Source: Nocardia spumae
Lineage (GTDB): Bacteria > Actinomycetota > Actinomycetes > Mycobacteriales > Mycobacteriaceae
Direction: 5' to 3'
Assembly: GCF_020733635.1 (NCBI RefSeq)
Contig: NZ_JAJFZL010000001.1
Location: forward strand, 2,294,001-2,358,000
Length of the DNA stretch: 64,000 nt
The notes beneath the pieces are model-generated. The model made no database searches. It had not been told where the DNA came from and saw only the letters and a list, made by a program, of their open reading frames with translations. Below are positions 44,609 to 53,449 of the stretch, piece after piece. Numbering within the stretch: the stretch's first letter is position 1; each line of letters opens with the position of its first letter. The translations under genes and the position numbers were made by a program.

Positions 44609-45595
44609 GTGGAGAAGGAGAGCGAGATCACCGACAGCACCCCGCGCACCGTGCGCGAACTGGGCGAATTCGCGTTGATCGCACGAATGAACGCGGGGCG
44701 CACGCCCGGTCGCGCGGTCCTGCTGGGCCCCGGCGACGACGCCGCGGTGCTCGCCGCCCCGGCGGGCCGGTACGTCGTCAGCACCGACATGCTGATCCAG
44801 GATCGCCATTTCCGGCTCGAGTGGTCGGCGCCGCGCGATATCGGCGCCAAGGCGATCGCGCAGAACGCCGCCGACGTGGTGGCGATGGGTGCGACGCCGA
44901 CCGGGTTCGTGGTGTCGCTGGGATGTCCGGGCGAGACCCCGGTCGATCTCGTCGACGGCCTGGTCGAGGGGATGTGGACGGAGGCACAGCGGGCGGGCGC
45001 CTCGATCGCGGGCGGTGATGTGGTGCGCAGTCCGCTGCTGGTGCTGTCGGTGACCGCGTTCGGTGATCCGGGAGCGCATCCGGTGCTGCGCTCGGGCGCC
45101 GGCGTGGACGATACCGTCGCCGTCGCCGGACGGCTGGGCTGGTCCGCCGCGGGACTGGCGGTGCTGGCGGCCGGCGCCGATCGCGAGAGGTTCGCCGATC
45201 TCGTTGCCGCGCATCGGGTTCCACAACCACCGTATGCCAGCGTCCTGGAGCTTCCGGCCACGGCCGCGATCACCGCGATGACCGATGTATCGGACGGATT
45301 ACTCGCCGACCTGGGGCATATCGCCGAATCCTCCGGCGTCGCCATCGATATCGATACCGGCACGGTGTCCGAGCCCGCACTGCGCTCGGCCGCCGACGCC
45401 CTCGGCGCCGACCCGCTGACCTGGGTGCTGGCCGGGGGCGAAGATCACGCCTTCGCCGCCACGTTCCGTGCGGGCGCGCCGCTACCACCCGGGTGGCGCC
45501 GGATCGGCCGGGTGCGCTCCGGTGCCGGCGTTCTCGTCGACGGGTGCGCTTGGCACGGTCCGCTGGGCTGGGAGTCGTTCGGAGCTGGCGAGTAG
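44609..45595 (+). CDS. thiL: Thiamine-monophosphate kinase
   Basis: A 328-residue kinase forming thiamine diphosphate from thiamine monophosphate. Motifs are [50 protein letters not shown] and [20 protein letters not shown]. The GTG at 44609 gives 17 residues before the LGEFAL motif, matching the usual N-terminal length. The purine-rich GGAGAAGGAG lies just after it rather than before, so the true start is uncertain. The gene is followed closely by ung. Confidence 0.93.
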   Translation: MEKESEITDSTPRTVRELGEFALIARMNAGRTPGRAVLLGPGDDAAVLAAPAGRYVVSTDMLIQDRHFRLEWSAPRDIGAKAIAQNAADVVAMGATPTGFVVSLGCPGETPVDLVDGLVEGMWTEAQRAGASIAGGDVVRSPLLVLSVTAFGDPGAHPVLRSGAGVDDTVAVAGRLGWSAAGLAVLAAGADRERFADLVAAHRVPQPPYASVLELPATAAITAMTDVSDGLLADLGHIAESSGVAIDIDTGTVSEPALRSAADALGADPLTWVLAGGEDHAFAATFRAGAPLPPGWRRIGRVRSGAGVLVDGCAWHGPLGWESFGAGE

Positions 45596-45669
45596 TGCCG
45601 CGCCACCGCGGCGCAGCCCCGGGTGGGCGGCGTCACGACGCGGATCGGTGGCGACTATCTTTTCCCGAC

Positions 45670-46347
45670 ATGGGCGCGAAACCACTGCCGGAGATCATCG
45701 ATACGGGCTGGGCCGAGGCGTTGGAGCCGGTGGCCGACCGGATCGCCGAGATGGGGGAGTTCCTGCGGGCGGAGAATGCCGCGGGACGCGGGTATCTTCC
45801 CAAGGGAGAGAACGTCTTACGGGCCTTCTCCCGCCCCTTCGACAAGGTGCGGGTACTGATCGTCGGACAGGATCCGTATCCCACTCCGGGACATGCGATG
45901 GGGCTGAGTTTCTCGGTGGCCCCGGATGTTTCGCCGGTGCCGCGCAGCCTGGCAAACATCTTCTCCGAATACTCGCGTGATCTCGGACATCCGACACCGT
46001 CGTGCGGTGATCTGTCCCCCTGGTCGGACCAGGGTGTGCTGATGCTCAACCGGGTTCTGACCGTCTCTCCCGGCCAGCCCGCCTCCCATCGCGGCAAGGG
46101 CTGGGAAGCGGTGACGGAGCAGGCGATTCGTGCCCTGGTGGCCCGGGAGCAGCCGCTGGTGGCGATTCTGTGGGGCCGCGACGCGGCCACACTGAAGCCG
46201 ATGCTGGGTGCGGTGCCGAGTATCGAATCCGCCCATCCCTCACCGCTGTCGGCCTCGCGCGGGTTCTTCGGTTCGAGGCCGTTCTCCCGAACCAATGAAT
46301 TGCTCGGTACATTGGGGGCCGCCCCGGTCGACTGGCGCTTGCCCTGA
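45670..46347 (+). CDS. ung: Uracil-DNA glycosylase
   Basis: A 225-residue family 1 uracil-DNA glycosylase. The catalytic water-activating motif is [18 protein letters not shown] (Asp near residue 66), and the DNA intercalation loop is [18 protein letters not shown] (His near 189). It removes uracil from DNA. The ATG at 45670 gives the standard length. TATCTT at 45656-45661 lies 8 nt upstream and fits a leaderless start. Confidence 0.97.
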   Translation: MGAKPLPEIIDTGWAEALEPVADRIAEMGEFLRAENAAGRGYLPKGENVLRAFSRPFDKVRVLIVGQDPYPTPGHAMGLSFSVAPDVSPVPRSLANIFSEYSRDLGHPTPSCGDLSPWSDQGVLMLNRVLTVSPGQPASHRGKGWEAVTEQAIRALVAREQPLVAILWGRDAATLKPMLGAVPSIESAHPSPLSASRGFFGSRPFSRTNELLGTLGAAPVDWRLP

Positions 46348-46385
46348 CCGGGGCGTCATAGTTCGAGCGAAACAGGAGCATACGA

Positions 46386-46661
46386 ATGCAGATCACTTCC
46401 GTGCGCGGCGCGGTCGTCGCCGTTGCCGCGGGCGCGGCCGTACTGGGCGCCCCGGCGGTGGCTCAGGCCGCCGGATTGCCGTTGGAACCCGCTTCCCCGC
46501 AGGAGCAGGCCGCTACCCAGCAGGCGGGACCGGTCCTCGCGCTGTGGGATCCGCAGACGGGGTCGGCATCGCTGTCGTCCAATGTGAGTGCGCGCGGTCT
46601 GTGCGTCTTCCAGAGCATCAGCGCACAGGGTGGGCTGGACTGCCTCGACGGCGCCCAGTAG
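46386..46661 (+). CDS. Small secreted protein with two cysteines
   Basis: A 91-residue exported protein. The signal peptide (VRGAVVAVAAGAAVLGAPAV) is probably cleaved at AQAA. The mature part has GPVLALWDPQTGSASLSSN and ends SAQGGLDCLDGAQ, with two Cys residues (near 73 and 86) that could form a disulfide. An AGGAG lies 8 nt before the ATG. It has no recognised family. The last 44 bases overlap, on the opposite strand, the end of the GNAT gene. Confidence 0.65.
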   Translation: MQITSVRGAVVAVAAGAAVLGAPAVAQAAGLPLEPASPQEQAATQQAGPVLALWDPQTGSASLSSNVSARGLCVFQSISAQGGLDCLDGAQ

Positions 46662-47208
46662 TCCCGCGGCGGGCGATCATCCGGATCTCGCTCGCCGCCG
46701 AGAACGGTTCGATTCTGCGGGCACCGTCTGCCGCGAATCCGAACTTCCGATAGAAACTCCGGGCGCGTGGATTCTCCTCGAACACCCATAACACGGTGTC
46801 GGTGTCGGGGAGGAGAATCGCGCGCATCAATTCCTGGGCGAGGCCGGTCCCGTACCGGGCGGCGCGGACGTACAGTGCGAACAATTCCCGGTCCGCGACG
46901 CGGGGCGTATCGCGCGGCGGCCCGGTATGGGCGAATCCGAGGACCCGGTCGCCGGGGGGACGAGTGTCGTCGACGGCCAGCGCGATGATGTGCTCCGCTG
47001 GATCAGCGGCCTTCGGATCGGCCGGCGGCCGGCTCTCGGTGATGATCCGGACCCATTGCCGTGTCCGGCGATCGGTGTCGAAGGCGTCCAGCAGGTGATC
47101 GGGGACCAGGCCCCGATGGGCCTCCCGCCACGATTCGATATGACATACCGCCAGATCGCGGGCGTAGTCGACGGTGGCGCCGCGCACAGTCCACTCGGAA
47201 CCGGTCAT
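46618..47208 (-). CDS. GNAT-family N-acetyltransferase
   Basis: A 196-residue GNAT protein. The acetyl-CoA loop is VRAARYGTGLAQELMRAIL (R-x-x-G-x-G/A), preceded by ELFALYV and followed by VLWVFEENPRARSFYRKFGF. The acceptor substrate is not predictable. The ATG at 47208 (MTGSEWTVRGA) is chosen over the longer frame. The C-terminus overlaps the convergent secreted-protein gene. Confidence 0.85.
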   Translation of the reverse strand: MTGSEWTVRGATVDYARDLAVCHIESWREAHRGLVPDHLLDAFDTDRRTRQWVRIITESRPPADPKAADPAEHIIALAVDDTRPPGDRVLGFAHTGPPRDTPRVADRELFALYVRAARYGTGLAQELMRAILLPDTDTVLWVFEENPRARSFYRKFGFAADGARRIEPFSAASEIRMIARRGTTGRRRGSPAHPVR

Positions 47209-47279
47209 CGGGACACCTCGCGGATCGCGGGTCGGTCCGGACATACGACCTCCCCGCAGAGGACCCCGGATATGACAAA

Positions 47280-47309
47280 GCCCCGGCCACCCTGTGGGTG
47301 GGCCGGGGC
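47280..47309 (-). terminator. Terminator after rpmB
   Basis: GCCCCGGCCACCC (47280-47292) pairs with GGGT-G-GGCCGGGGC (47296-47309) with one bulge. On the minus strand it is followed by TTTGTC. It lies 20 nt beyond the rpmB stop. Confidence 0.75.
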
Positions 47310-47329
47310 ATCGTCTATGTTTGCGCAGC

Positions 47330-47521
47330 TCAGCCGCGAACAACCTTTCCTGCCTTCAGGCAGGAGGTGCAGACGTTCATGCGGCGGGTGTTGCCGGGGG
47401 CAACCTGCGCGCGCACGGTCTGGATGTTCGGATTCCAGCGACGGTTGGTGCGCCGGTGCGAGTGCGAAACCGACTTACCGAAGCCGGGGCCCTTGGCGCA
47501 GACGTCGCAGACGGCAGCCAT
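47330..47521 (-). CDS. rpmB: Large-subunit ribosomal protein bL28 (zinc-binding form)
   Basis: A 63-residue bL28. It begins [20 protein letters not shown] and has [18 protein letters not shown], ending [13 protein letters not shown]. The CDVC and CTSC pairs make the zinc-ribbon (C+) form, so zinc-limited growth might require a C- paralogue elsewhere. GGAG lies 9 nt before the ATG. The divergent neighbour is the DAK2 gene, an arrangement common in bacteria. Confidence 0.96.
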   Translation of the reverse strand: MAAVCDVCAKGPGFGKSVSHSHRRTNRRWNPNIQTVRAQVAPGNTRRMNVCTSCLKAGKVVRG

Positions 47522-47796
47522 AGTCGCGAGCTCCTTCATGTCATGTGGGGACCGCTGTCGGGGAGACAGCCTGTCCGGAAACCTTATCTCAATGCCTACC
47601 AGCTCTACCGGCCGGTCAACGCGTCCGAGCGATGGTCGCGTGGGGCAACCCTGCAAGAGTAGCGGGCGGCCGTATTCGATGTCCAATCGCACCCCGGCCG
47701 GCACCGGACGAGCATATTCGCGTGTCCGTGCTGTCGGTGCGGACGACTACCCTGGCTGACGCGGTTCGACGGTCTGATCTCGGTGGCGGAAGGATG

Positions 47797-49482
47797 GTGA
47801 CGGTGCTCGGGGTCCGGGAGACGCTCGATGCGGCGGCGCTTCGGCAATGGGGGTATTCATGTGTCGATCGGCTGTCGGAGCACCGCGATGAGATCAACGC
47901 GCTCAACGTCTTCCCGGTGGCCGATTCCGATACCGGCACGAATCTGCTGATCACCATGCGAGCGGCGATGCGTGCCGCGGAGCCGCCCGACGAGGACGCG
48001 GCGGGCGACGGCTCCGGGGTGGCGGCGCTGCTCGGGTCGATGGCGCGGGCGGCCACCGCGGGCGCCTGCGGAAATTCGGGCATCATCCTGTCCCAAGTAC
48101 TACGCGGGTTCGCCGAGGCGGCCGGGGATGCGCCGCTGAGCGCGCGCACCCTGCGCGAGGCCCTGCGGCGTGCGGCGCGACTGGTCCGCGAATCACTGAG
48201 CGAGCCGGTGGACGGCACCATGCTCACGGTCCTGGAGGCCGCGGCCGATCGGGCCGCGGACTGTCCGGAGGAGACGGTCGCCGCGGTGGCCGTCGCCGCC
48301 GCGGACGGCGCGGCCAAAGCCCTCGGCGAGACGCCGTCGCAACTCGGTGTGCTGCGCGCCGCGGGTGTGGTCGACGCCGGTGCGCGCGGACTGCTCGTGC
48401 TGCTGGACACCCTGGTGCAGATGTGCGCCGGGCGCATGCCGGCGCGCCCCGCCTACGGCCGGACCGACCCGCGGCAGCCGGCGCCCGGTGCGTCCGCCGC
48501 CGCGGCGGAGTCCGCCACCACCGGCCGGCCCGCCTGCGCGGACGTCGCCGCGGATGAGCAGGCGGGCGCGTCCGCGCGCCCGATCCGGGCACAGTACGAG
48601 GTGATGTACCTGATCGGCGAGACCGATACCGGGCGTATCGACGCCCTGCGCGCCGCCCTGGACGCGATCGGCGATTCGGTGGTCGTGGTCGGCGACGGTG
48701 ACAGCACCTGGTCGGCACATGTGCACTGCGCGGACGCGGGCGCCGCGGTCGAGGCCGGGCTGGCGGCGGGGACCGTGCGCGCCATCCGCATCGAGGGATT
48801 GGTCGTCGACGCGGCCGCCGAATCCGGCCCGGCCGATCGCGGCATCCTCGCCATCGCGAGTGGCGCGGGCGCGGTGCGGCTGTTCGAGGACGCGGGCGCG
48901 GTGGTCCTCACCGGCGAGGTCACCGCCGACCGGCTGCTCGACGCCATCCGGGCGATGCCCGAGCGCGAGGTGCTGGTGCTGCCCAACGGCGCGCTGCCGG
49001 CACCGGATCTGGTCGCCATCGGTGTCGCCGCCCGCGCCGGGTGGCGTGAGGTTCTCATGCTGCCGAGCCTGTCGATGGTGCAGGGATTGGCGGCACTGGC
49101 CCTGCACGACAGCGGCAGCCTGGCCGTCGACGACGCCTTGACGATGTCGCAGTCGGCCGCGAGTACCCGCTGGGGTGCGGTCCGGGTCGCCGCCGAACGT
49201 GCCCTCACCATCGTCGGCACCTGCGAACAGGGCGACGGGCTCGGCCTGGTCGGGCACGACGTGGTGGTGATCGATCCGGATCTGCGCCGGGCCGCGCGCA
49301 CGCTGCTCGATCGGATGCTCGGCCTCGGCGGTGAGCTGGTGACCCTGCTGCTGGGTGATCGGGCTCCGGCCGGGCTCGCCGACGATCTCATCGCGCATAT
49401 CACCGCGGAATTCCCGGGCGTCGAAGTCGTCACCTACAACGGCGGACAAGCCGTGGACCTGGTTCAGATCGGGGTGGAATAG
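47797..49482 (+). CDS. DAK2-domain fatty-acid-kinase-like protein (YloV/FakA family)
   Basis: A 561-residue protein. The N-terminal DAK2 kinase domain has NVFPVADSDTGTNLLITM (Asp cluster for Mg-ATP) and GACGNSGIILSQVLRGFAE. The C-terminal half (about 265-561) has YEVMYLIGETDTGRIDALRA and a DegV-like end (GELVTLLLGDRAP). FakA proteins phosphorylate fatty acids held by FakB. GTG at 47797 is preferred, because the ATG at 47794 sits on the GGAAGG site. recG starts one base after the stop. The linker 215-260 is Ala/Pro-rich. Confidence 0.87.
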   Translation: MTVLGVRETLDAAALRQWGYSCVDRLSEHRDEINALNVFPVADSDTGTNLLITMRAAMRAAEPPDEDAAGDGSGVAALLGSMARAATAGACGNSGIILSQVLRGFAEAAGDAPLSARTLREALRRAARLVRESLSEPVDGTMLTVLEAAADRAADCPEETVAAVAVAAADGAAKALGETPSQLGVLRAAGVVDAGARGLLVLLDTLVQMCAGRMPARPAYGRTDPRQPAPGASAAAAESATTGRPACADVAADEQAGASARPIRAQYEVMYLIGETDTGRIDALRAALDAIGDSVVVVGDGDSTWSAHVHCADAGAAVEAGLAAGTVRAIRIEGLVVDAAAESGPADRGILAIASGAGAVRLFEDAGAVVLTGEVTADRLLDAIRAMPEREVLVLPNGALPAPDLVAIGVAARAGWREVLMLPSLSMVQGLAALALHDSGSLAVDDALTMSQSAASTRWGAVRVAAERALTIVGTCEQGDGLGLVGHDVVVIDPDLRRAARTLLDRMLGLGGELVTLLLGDRAPAGLADDLIAHITAEFPGVEVVTYNGGQAVDLVQIGVE

Positions 49483-51762
49483 ATGGCGACGCTGGCCGAC
49501 CGGCTCGACCACGTGCTGGGTGTGAAGGCGGCCGAACCGCTGGCCGACGCCTTCGATATGCACACCGTCGAAGATCTGCTGCGGCACTATCCGCTGCGGT
49601 ACGCGACCCAGGGGCAGCCGCTGACCGAGGAGGCGCCGGAGGAGGGCGCCCACATCACCGTCGTGGGCCGGGTGAGCAAGACCGAACTGCGGCCGATGCG
49701 CCAGCGCCGCGGCAAACTGCTCAAGGTCGATCTCGACACCGGCTCGGCGAAGCCGGTCGACATCACCTTCTTCAACGGCGACAAGGTCAATTACCTTGTC
49801 AAACAAGGTGTCCGGGCGATGATGTCGGGCACGGTGCACTGGTGGCGCCCCGATCGGTGGAACCTGTCGCATCCGTCCTATCTGATCCTGCCCGAGACCG
49901 CCGAATCGGTGGACAACCTCACCTCGGTCCGCGGTGGCGGTGCCCTGCGCGGTCTGGCCGAGAGTGCCAAAGGCGCGGGGGGAGTGGATATCTCGTTCTT
50001 CGAGCGGGAGTACATCCCCGTCTATCCGGCGACCGCGAAGGTGCAGAGCTGGGATGTGCTGGCCTGTGTGCGCCAGGTGCTCGATCAGCTGGACCCCATC
50101 GACGATCCGCTGCCGGAGCCGCTGCGTGCCGAACACGAGCTGCTCGGAGTCTCCGACGCGTTGCGGTTGATCCATCTCCCCGAGCACAAATCGGATATCG
50201 AACAGGCCAGGCAGCGGCTGCGTTTCGACGAGGCACTGGCGCTGCAACTGGTGCTGGCACAGCGTCGCCACGATGCGGCGGGGCGCGTCGCGCGGCCCTG
50301 CGAGCCGCGTACGGACGGTATCGCGGCCGAATTCGAGCACCGGTTGCCGTTCGAGTTGACCACCGGCCAGCACAAGGTCATCGCCGAGATCTCCGCGGAT
50401 CTGTCGCGTCCGCATCCGATGCACCGGCTGCTGCAGGGTGAGGTGGGCTCCGGTAAGACCATCGTGGCCCTGCACGCGATGTTGCAGGTGGTCGATTCCG
50501 GACTGCAGTGCGCGCTGCTCGCGCCGACGGAAGTCCTTGCCGCCCAGCACTACCGGTCGTTGCGCGGCATGCTCGGCGATCTGGGTGAGGCGGGTGAACT
50601 GGGCGCCGCGGAGCAGGCCACGAAGGTGGTGCTGCTGACCGGTTCGATGTCGGCCGGTGCGAAGAAGGCCGCACTGCTGGATGTGGTGACCGGAACGGCG
50701 GGCATCGTCATCGGCACCCATGCCCTGATCCAGGATGCCGTGGAATTCTTCGACCTCGGCATGGTGATCGTCGACGAACAGCACCGCTTCGGAGTGGAGC
50801 AGCGAGACGCGTTGCGAGCCAAGGCGAAGCAGGGCATCACCCCTCACCTGCTGGTGATGACCGCGACACCCATTCCCCGCACCATCGCGATGACCACCCT
50901 GGGGGATCTGGAAACCTCCACCCTCACCGAGCTGCCGCGCGGCCGTTCACCCATCACCACCCGGGTGGTGCCCGCCCGGATGAAGCCGGCCTGGGTCGAC
51001 CGGGCCTGGGAACGGATCCGCGAGGAGGTCGCCGAGGGACGGCAGGCGTATGTGGTGTGCTCCCGGATCGGCGACGAGGAGGACGAGACCGGGAAGCCGA
51101 AGGCCAAGGGTCGCAAGCGCACCGCCGACGCCGAGGCGGGCGAGGGGCCGACCACCCACGCCGCGGTCGACGTGTTCGACACGCTGCGTACCGGCGCGCT
51201 GGCCGAGCTGCGCCTCGGACTCCTGCACGGTCGCCTGCCGACCGAGGACAAGGATCGGGTGATGCGCTCGTTCAACGATGGCGATATCGACGTCCTGGTG
51301 TGCACCACCGTCGTCGAGGTCGGTGTCGATGTGCCGAATGCGACAATCATGGTGATCGTGGACGCCGACCGGTTCGGTGTCAGTCAGCTGCATCAGCTGC
51401 GCGGGCGAGTGGGGCGCGGCAAACATCCGGGCCTGTGCCTGCTGATCACCGAGACCTCACCGATGGGGACCGCCATGGCCCGGCTGGAATCGGTGGCCGC
51501 GACGCTGGACGGTTTCGAACTGTCGGTGCTGGATCTGCGCCAGCGCCGGGAGGGCGATGTGCTCGGCTCGGCGCAGTCGGGTACCGCCCGCAGCCTGAAG
51601 CTGCTTTCGCTGCTCGACGATCTCGAGGTCATCACCGCCGCACAGCATCTGGCACGTGAGGTGGTCGACGCCGATCCGGGACTGACCGACCATCCGGGAC
51701 TGGCGAGCATGATGCGCGCCGCGGTCGACTCCGAGCGGCTGGAGTATCTGGCCAAGTCCTGA
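49483..51762 (+). CDS. recG: ATP-dependent DNA helicase RecG
   Basis: A 759-residue helicase that reverses stalled forks and moves branches. It has the N-terminal wedge domain with GVKAAEPLADAFDMHTVEDL. Walker A is QGEVGSGKTIVALHA, the DEQH box is VIVDEQHRFGVEQRDAL, motif III is TATPIPRTIAMT, and motif VI is QLRGRVGRGKHPGLCLL. An Ala/Lys/Glu-rich insertion lies near 535-560 (KPKAKGRKRTADAEAGEG), probably a flexible loop. The ATG directly follows the DAK2 stop, so the two are co-translated. Confidence 0.97.
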   Translation: MATLADRLDHVLGVKAAEPLADAFDMHTVEDLLRHYPLRYATQGQPLTEEAPEEGAHITVVGRVSKTELRPMRQRRGKLLKVDLDTGSAKPVDITFFNGDKVNYLVKQGVRAMMSGTVHWWRPDRWNLSHPSYLILPETAESVDNLTSVRGGGALRGLAESAKGAGGVDISFFEREYIPVYPATAKVQSWDVLACVRQVLDQLDPIDDPLPEPLRAEHELLGVSDALRLIHLPEHKSDIEQARQRLRFDEALALQLVLAQRRHDAAGRVARPCEPRTDGIAAEFEHRLPFELTTGQHKVIAEISADLSRPHPMHRLLQGEVGSGKTIVALHAMLQVVDSGLQCALLAPTEVLAAQHYRSLRGMLGDLGEAGELGAAEQATKVVLLTGSMSAGAKKAALLDVVTGTAGIVIGTHALIQDAVEFFDLGMVIVDEQHRFGVEQRDALRAKAKQGITPHLLVMTATPIPRTIAMTTLGDLETSTLTELPRGRSPITTRVVPARMKPAWVDRAWERIREEVAEGRQAYVVCSRIGDEEDETGKPKAKGRKRTADAEAGEGPTTHAAVDVFDTLRTGALAELRLGLLHGRLPTEDKDRVMRSFNDGDIDVLVCTTVVEVGVDVPNATIMVIVDADRFGVSQLHQLRGRVGRGKHPGLCLLITETSPMGTAMARLESVAATLDGFELSVLDLRQRREGDVLGSAQSGTARSLKLLSLLDDLEVITAAQHLAREVVDADPGLTDHPGLASMMRAAVDSERLEYLAKS

Positions 51763-51766
51763 GCGG

Positions 51767-53188
51767 CTACCGGGTCGAGGGCGGATACGGCAGATCGACG
51801 CTGGTGTTCTCGGTGACCGCCAGCGGCCGGCCGATCTGCGGGAAGGCCCGTTGCGGGCAGGCGGGGCGTTCGCACACCTTGCATCCCGCCCCGATCGGCA
51901 CCGCGGCCGCGGGCTCGTCGAGCTGCAGGCCCTGGGAGTACACCAGCCGGTCGGCGTATTCGATATCGCAACCGAGGCCGACCGCGAATTCCTTGGGGGC
52001 CGTGCCGAATCCGTGCTGCCCCGGATGGGTGGTGCGGGCGATCCACAGATAGCGCCGGCCGTCCGGCATCGCGGCGACCTGGGTGAGGATGCGACCGGGA
52101 TGGGAGAACGCCTCGTGCACCACCCAGAGCGGACAGCTGCCGCCCACCCGGGAGAAATGGAATGCGGTGGCGGACTGGCGTTTGGAGATGTTGCCCGCGC
52201 GGTCGGTACGGACGAAGAAGAACGGCACCCCGCGTTGCCCCTGCCGCTGCAGGGTGCTGAGCCGATGGCAGACCGTCTCGAATCCGACCTCGAACCGCAG
52301 GGACAACAGGTCGATGTCGTAGGACAGTTCCTCGGCCGAGCGCAGGAACTTTCCGTAGGGCAGCACGACGGCGCCCGCGAAATAGTTGGCCAATCCGACC
52401 CGGGCGAGCGCGCGCGATTCGCCGACCAGCGAGGGGGTGGCGGCGAGCACCTCGTCGAGCAGTTCACCGTGCAGGAGAAATGCGAGCGTGGTGGCGATCT
52501 GGAAGGCTCGCTGGCCCGGGCGCAGGCGGCGAGCGAGGGTGAGCGTGCGGGTCTCGGGGTCGTATCGGCGTTTCGGAATAGCCGGATCGGCGCCGTCGCC
52601 GCGCACGAGCACGGTCACTCCAGCCCGTTCCTCGGCGACGCGCGCCAATTGACGATCGACCGAGCCGATGGCCAGCCCGCACTCCTCGAACAGTCGCTCG
52701 GCGGCCAGATCCAGTTGTGGAATGTGATTGTGGTGGTCGTAGAAGAAGTCGCGGACGTCCTCGTAGGGCATCGGCACACCGGGTGCCCCGGCCGGTGTGG
52801 CGACCTTCGACGACAGCAGATCGAGTTGGTCGGTGGTGGCGCGCAGCCGCCGATGCATGGCGACGATGGTCTTGGCGACCTCTGGCAGACGGGTGGCGAG
52901 ATCCTCGACTTCCGCGGCGGGTGGCGCCGTCCCGCCGGCCGCCTCCACCAGCACCTCGTGCAGATCCGAGACCAGCCGGGCGTCGGAATCGGCGGCGAAG
53001 AACTGGACGTCCAGATCGAAGGTCGAATTCAGTTTGAGCAGAACGGGAATCGTCAGGGGGCGCTGGTCGCGTTCGAGCTGATTGAGATAGCTGGCAGAAA
53101 GCTCCAACGACTTCGCCAGGGCGGCCTGTGTCATCCGTCGTTCTTCGCGCAACCGCCGTAACCGGGCACCCGCATACATCTTGCGCAC
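51767..53188 (-). CDS. ramB: XRE/ImmA-IrrE-type regulator, RamB family
   Basis: A 473-residue regulator. The N-terminal helix-turn-helix is ERRMTQAALAKSLELSASYL (about 15-40). The middle has RVGLANYFAGAVVLPYGKF, a short-chain-acyl-CoA-regulator-type domain. The C-terminal part has GCKVCERPACPQRAFPQIG, a Cys-rich motif. RamB controls acetate and glyoxylate metabolism in corynebacteria and mycobacteria. GTG at 53188 (VRKMYAGARLRRL) aligns best with family starts. The gene ends 4 nt from the convergent recG stop. Confidence 0.88.
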   Translation of the reverse strand: MRKMYAGARLRRLREERRMTQAALAKSLELSASYLNQLERDQRPLTIPVLLKLNSTFDLDVQFFAADSDARLVSDLHEVLVEAAGGTAPPAAEVEDLATRLPEVAKTIVAMHRRLRATTDQLDLLSSKVATPAGAPGVPMPYEDVRDFFYDHHNHIPQLDLAAERLFEECGLAIGSVDRQLARVAEERAGVTVLVRGDGADPAIPKRRYDPETRTLTLARRLRPGQRAFQIATTLAFLLHGELLDEVLAATPSLVGESRALARVGLANYFAGAVVLPYGKFLRSAEELSYDIDLLSLRFEVGFETVCHRLSTLQRQGQRGVPFFFVRTDRAGNISKRQSATAFHFSRVGGSCPLWVVHEAFSHPGRILTQVAAMPDGRRYLWIARTTHPGQHGFGTAPKEFAVGLGCDIEYADRLVYSQGLQLDEPAAAVPIGAGCKVCERPACPQRAFPQIGRPLAVTENTSVDLPYPPSTR

Positions 53189-53449
53189 GCCGCAGATGGT
53201 ACCCACCAACCTTCGCAATCATTGCAATTTCGGTGGTAGTGGCACAGAAAGATCGGCTGTTGCAAGGTGTTTTGACCACCGGGTCGACTGCGTAGCGTGC
53301 GAAGTATGGCATGTCCGGAATGCCGGTTCCGGCCCTGAGGGTACCGCCGGATATCGTCCGCGCTATCAGCTGGCATACGGGCCCGGCGGCGCTGCTGATT
53401 CGAAGCCGGCAGCCGGTCGGCGACCCGCGGGCCGCCGACCGGTCGATGC

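Noticed and set aside
48193..50847. Minus-strand open frame of 884 codons opposite the DAK2 and recG genes
   Set aside because: It crosses the boundary of two certain genes and has shadow-type composition (His, Gln, Arg, Gly).
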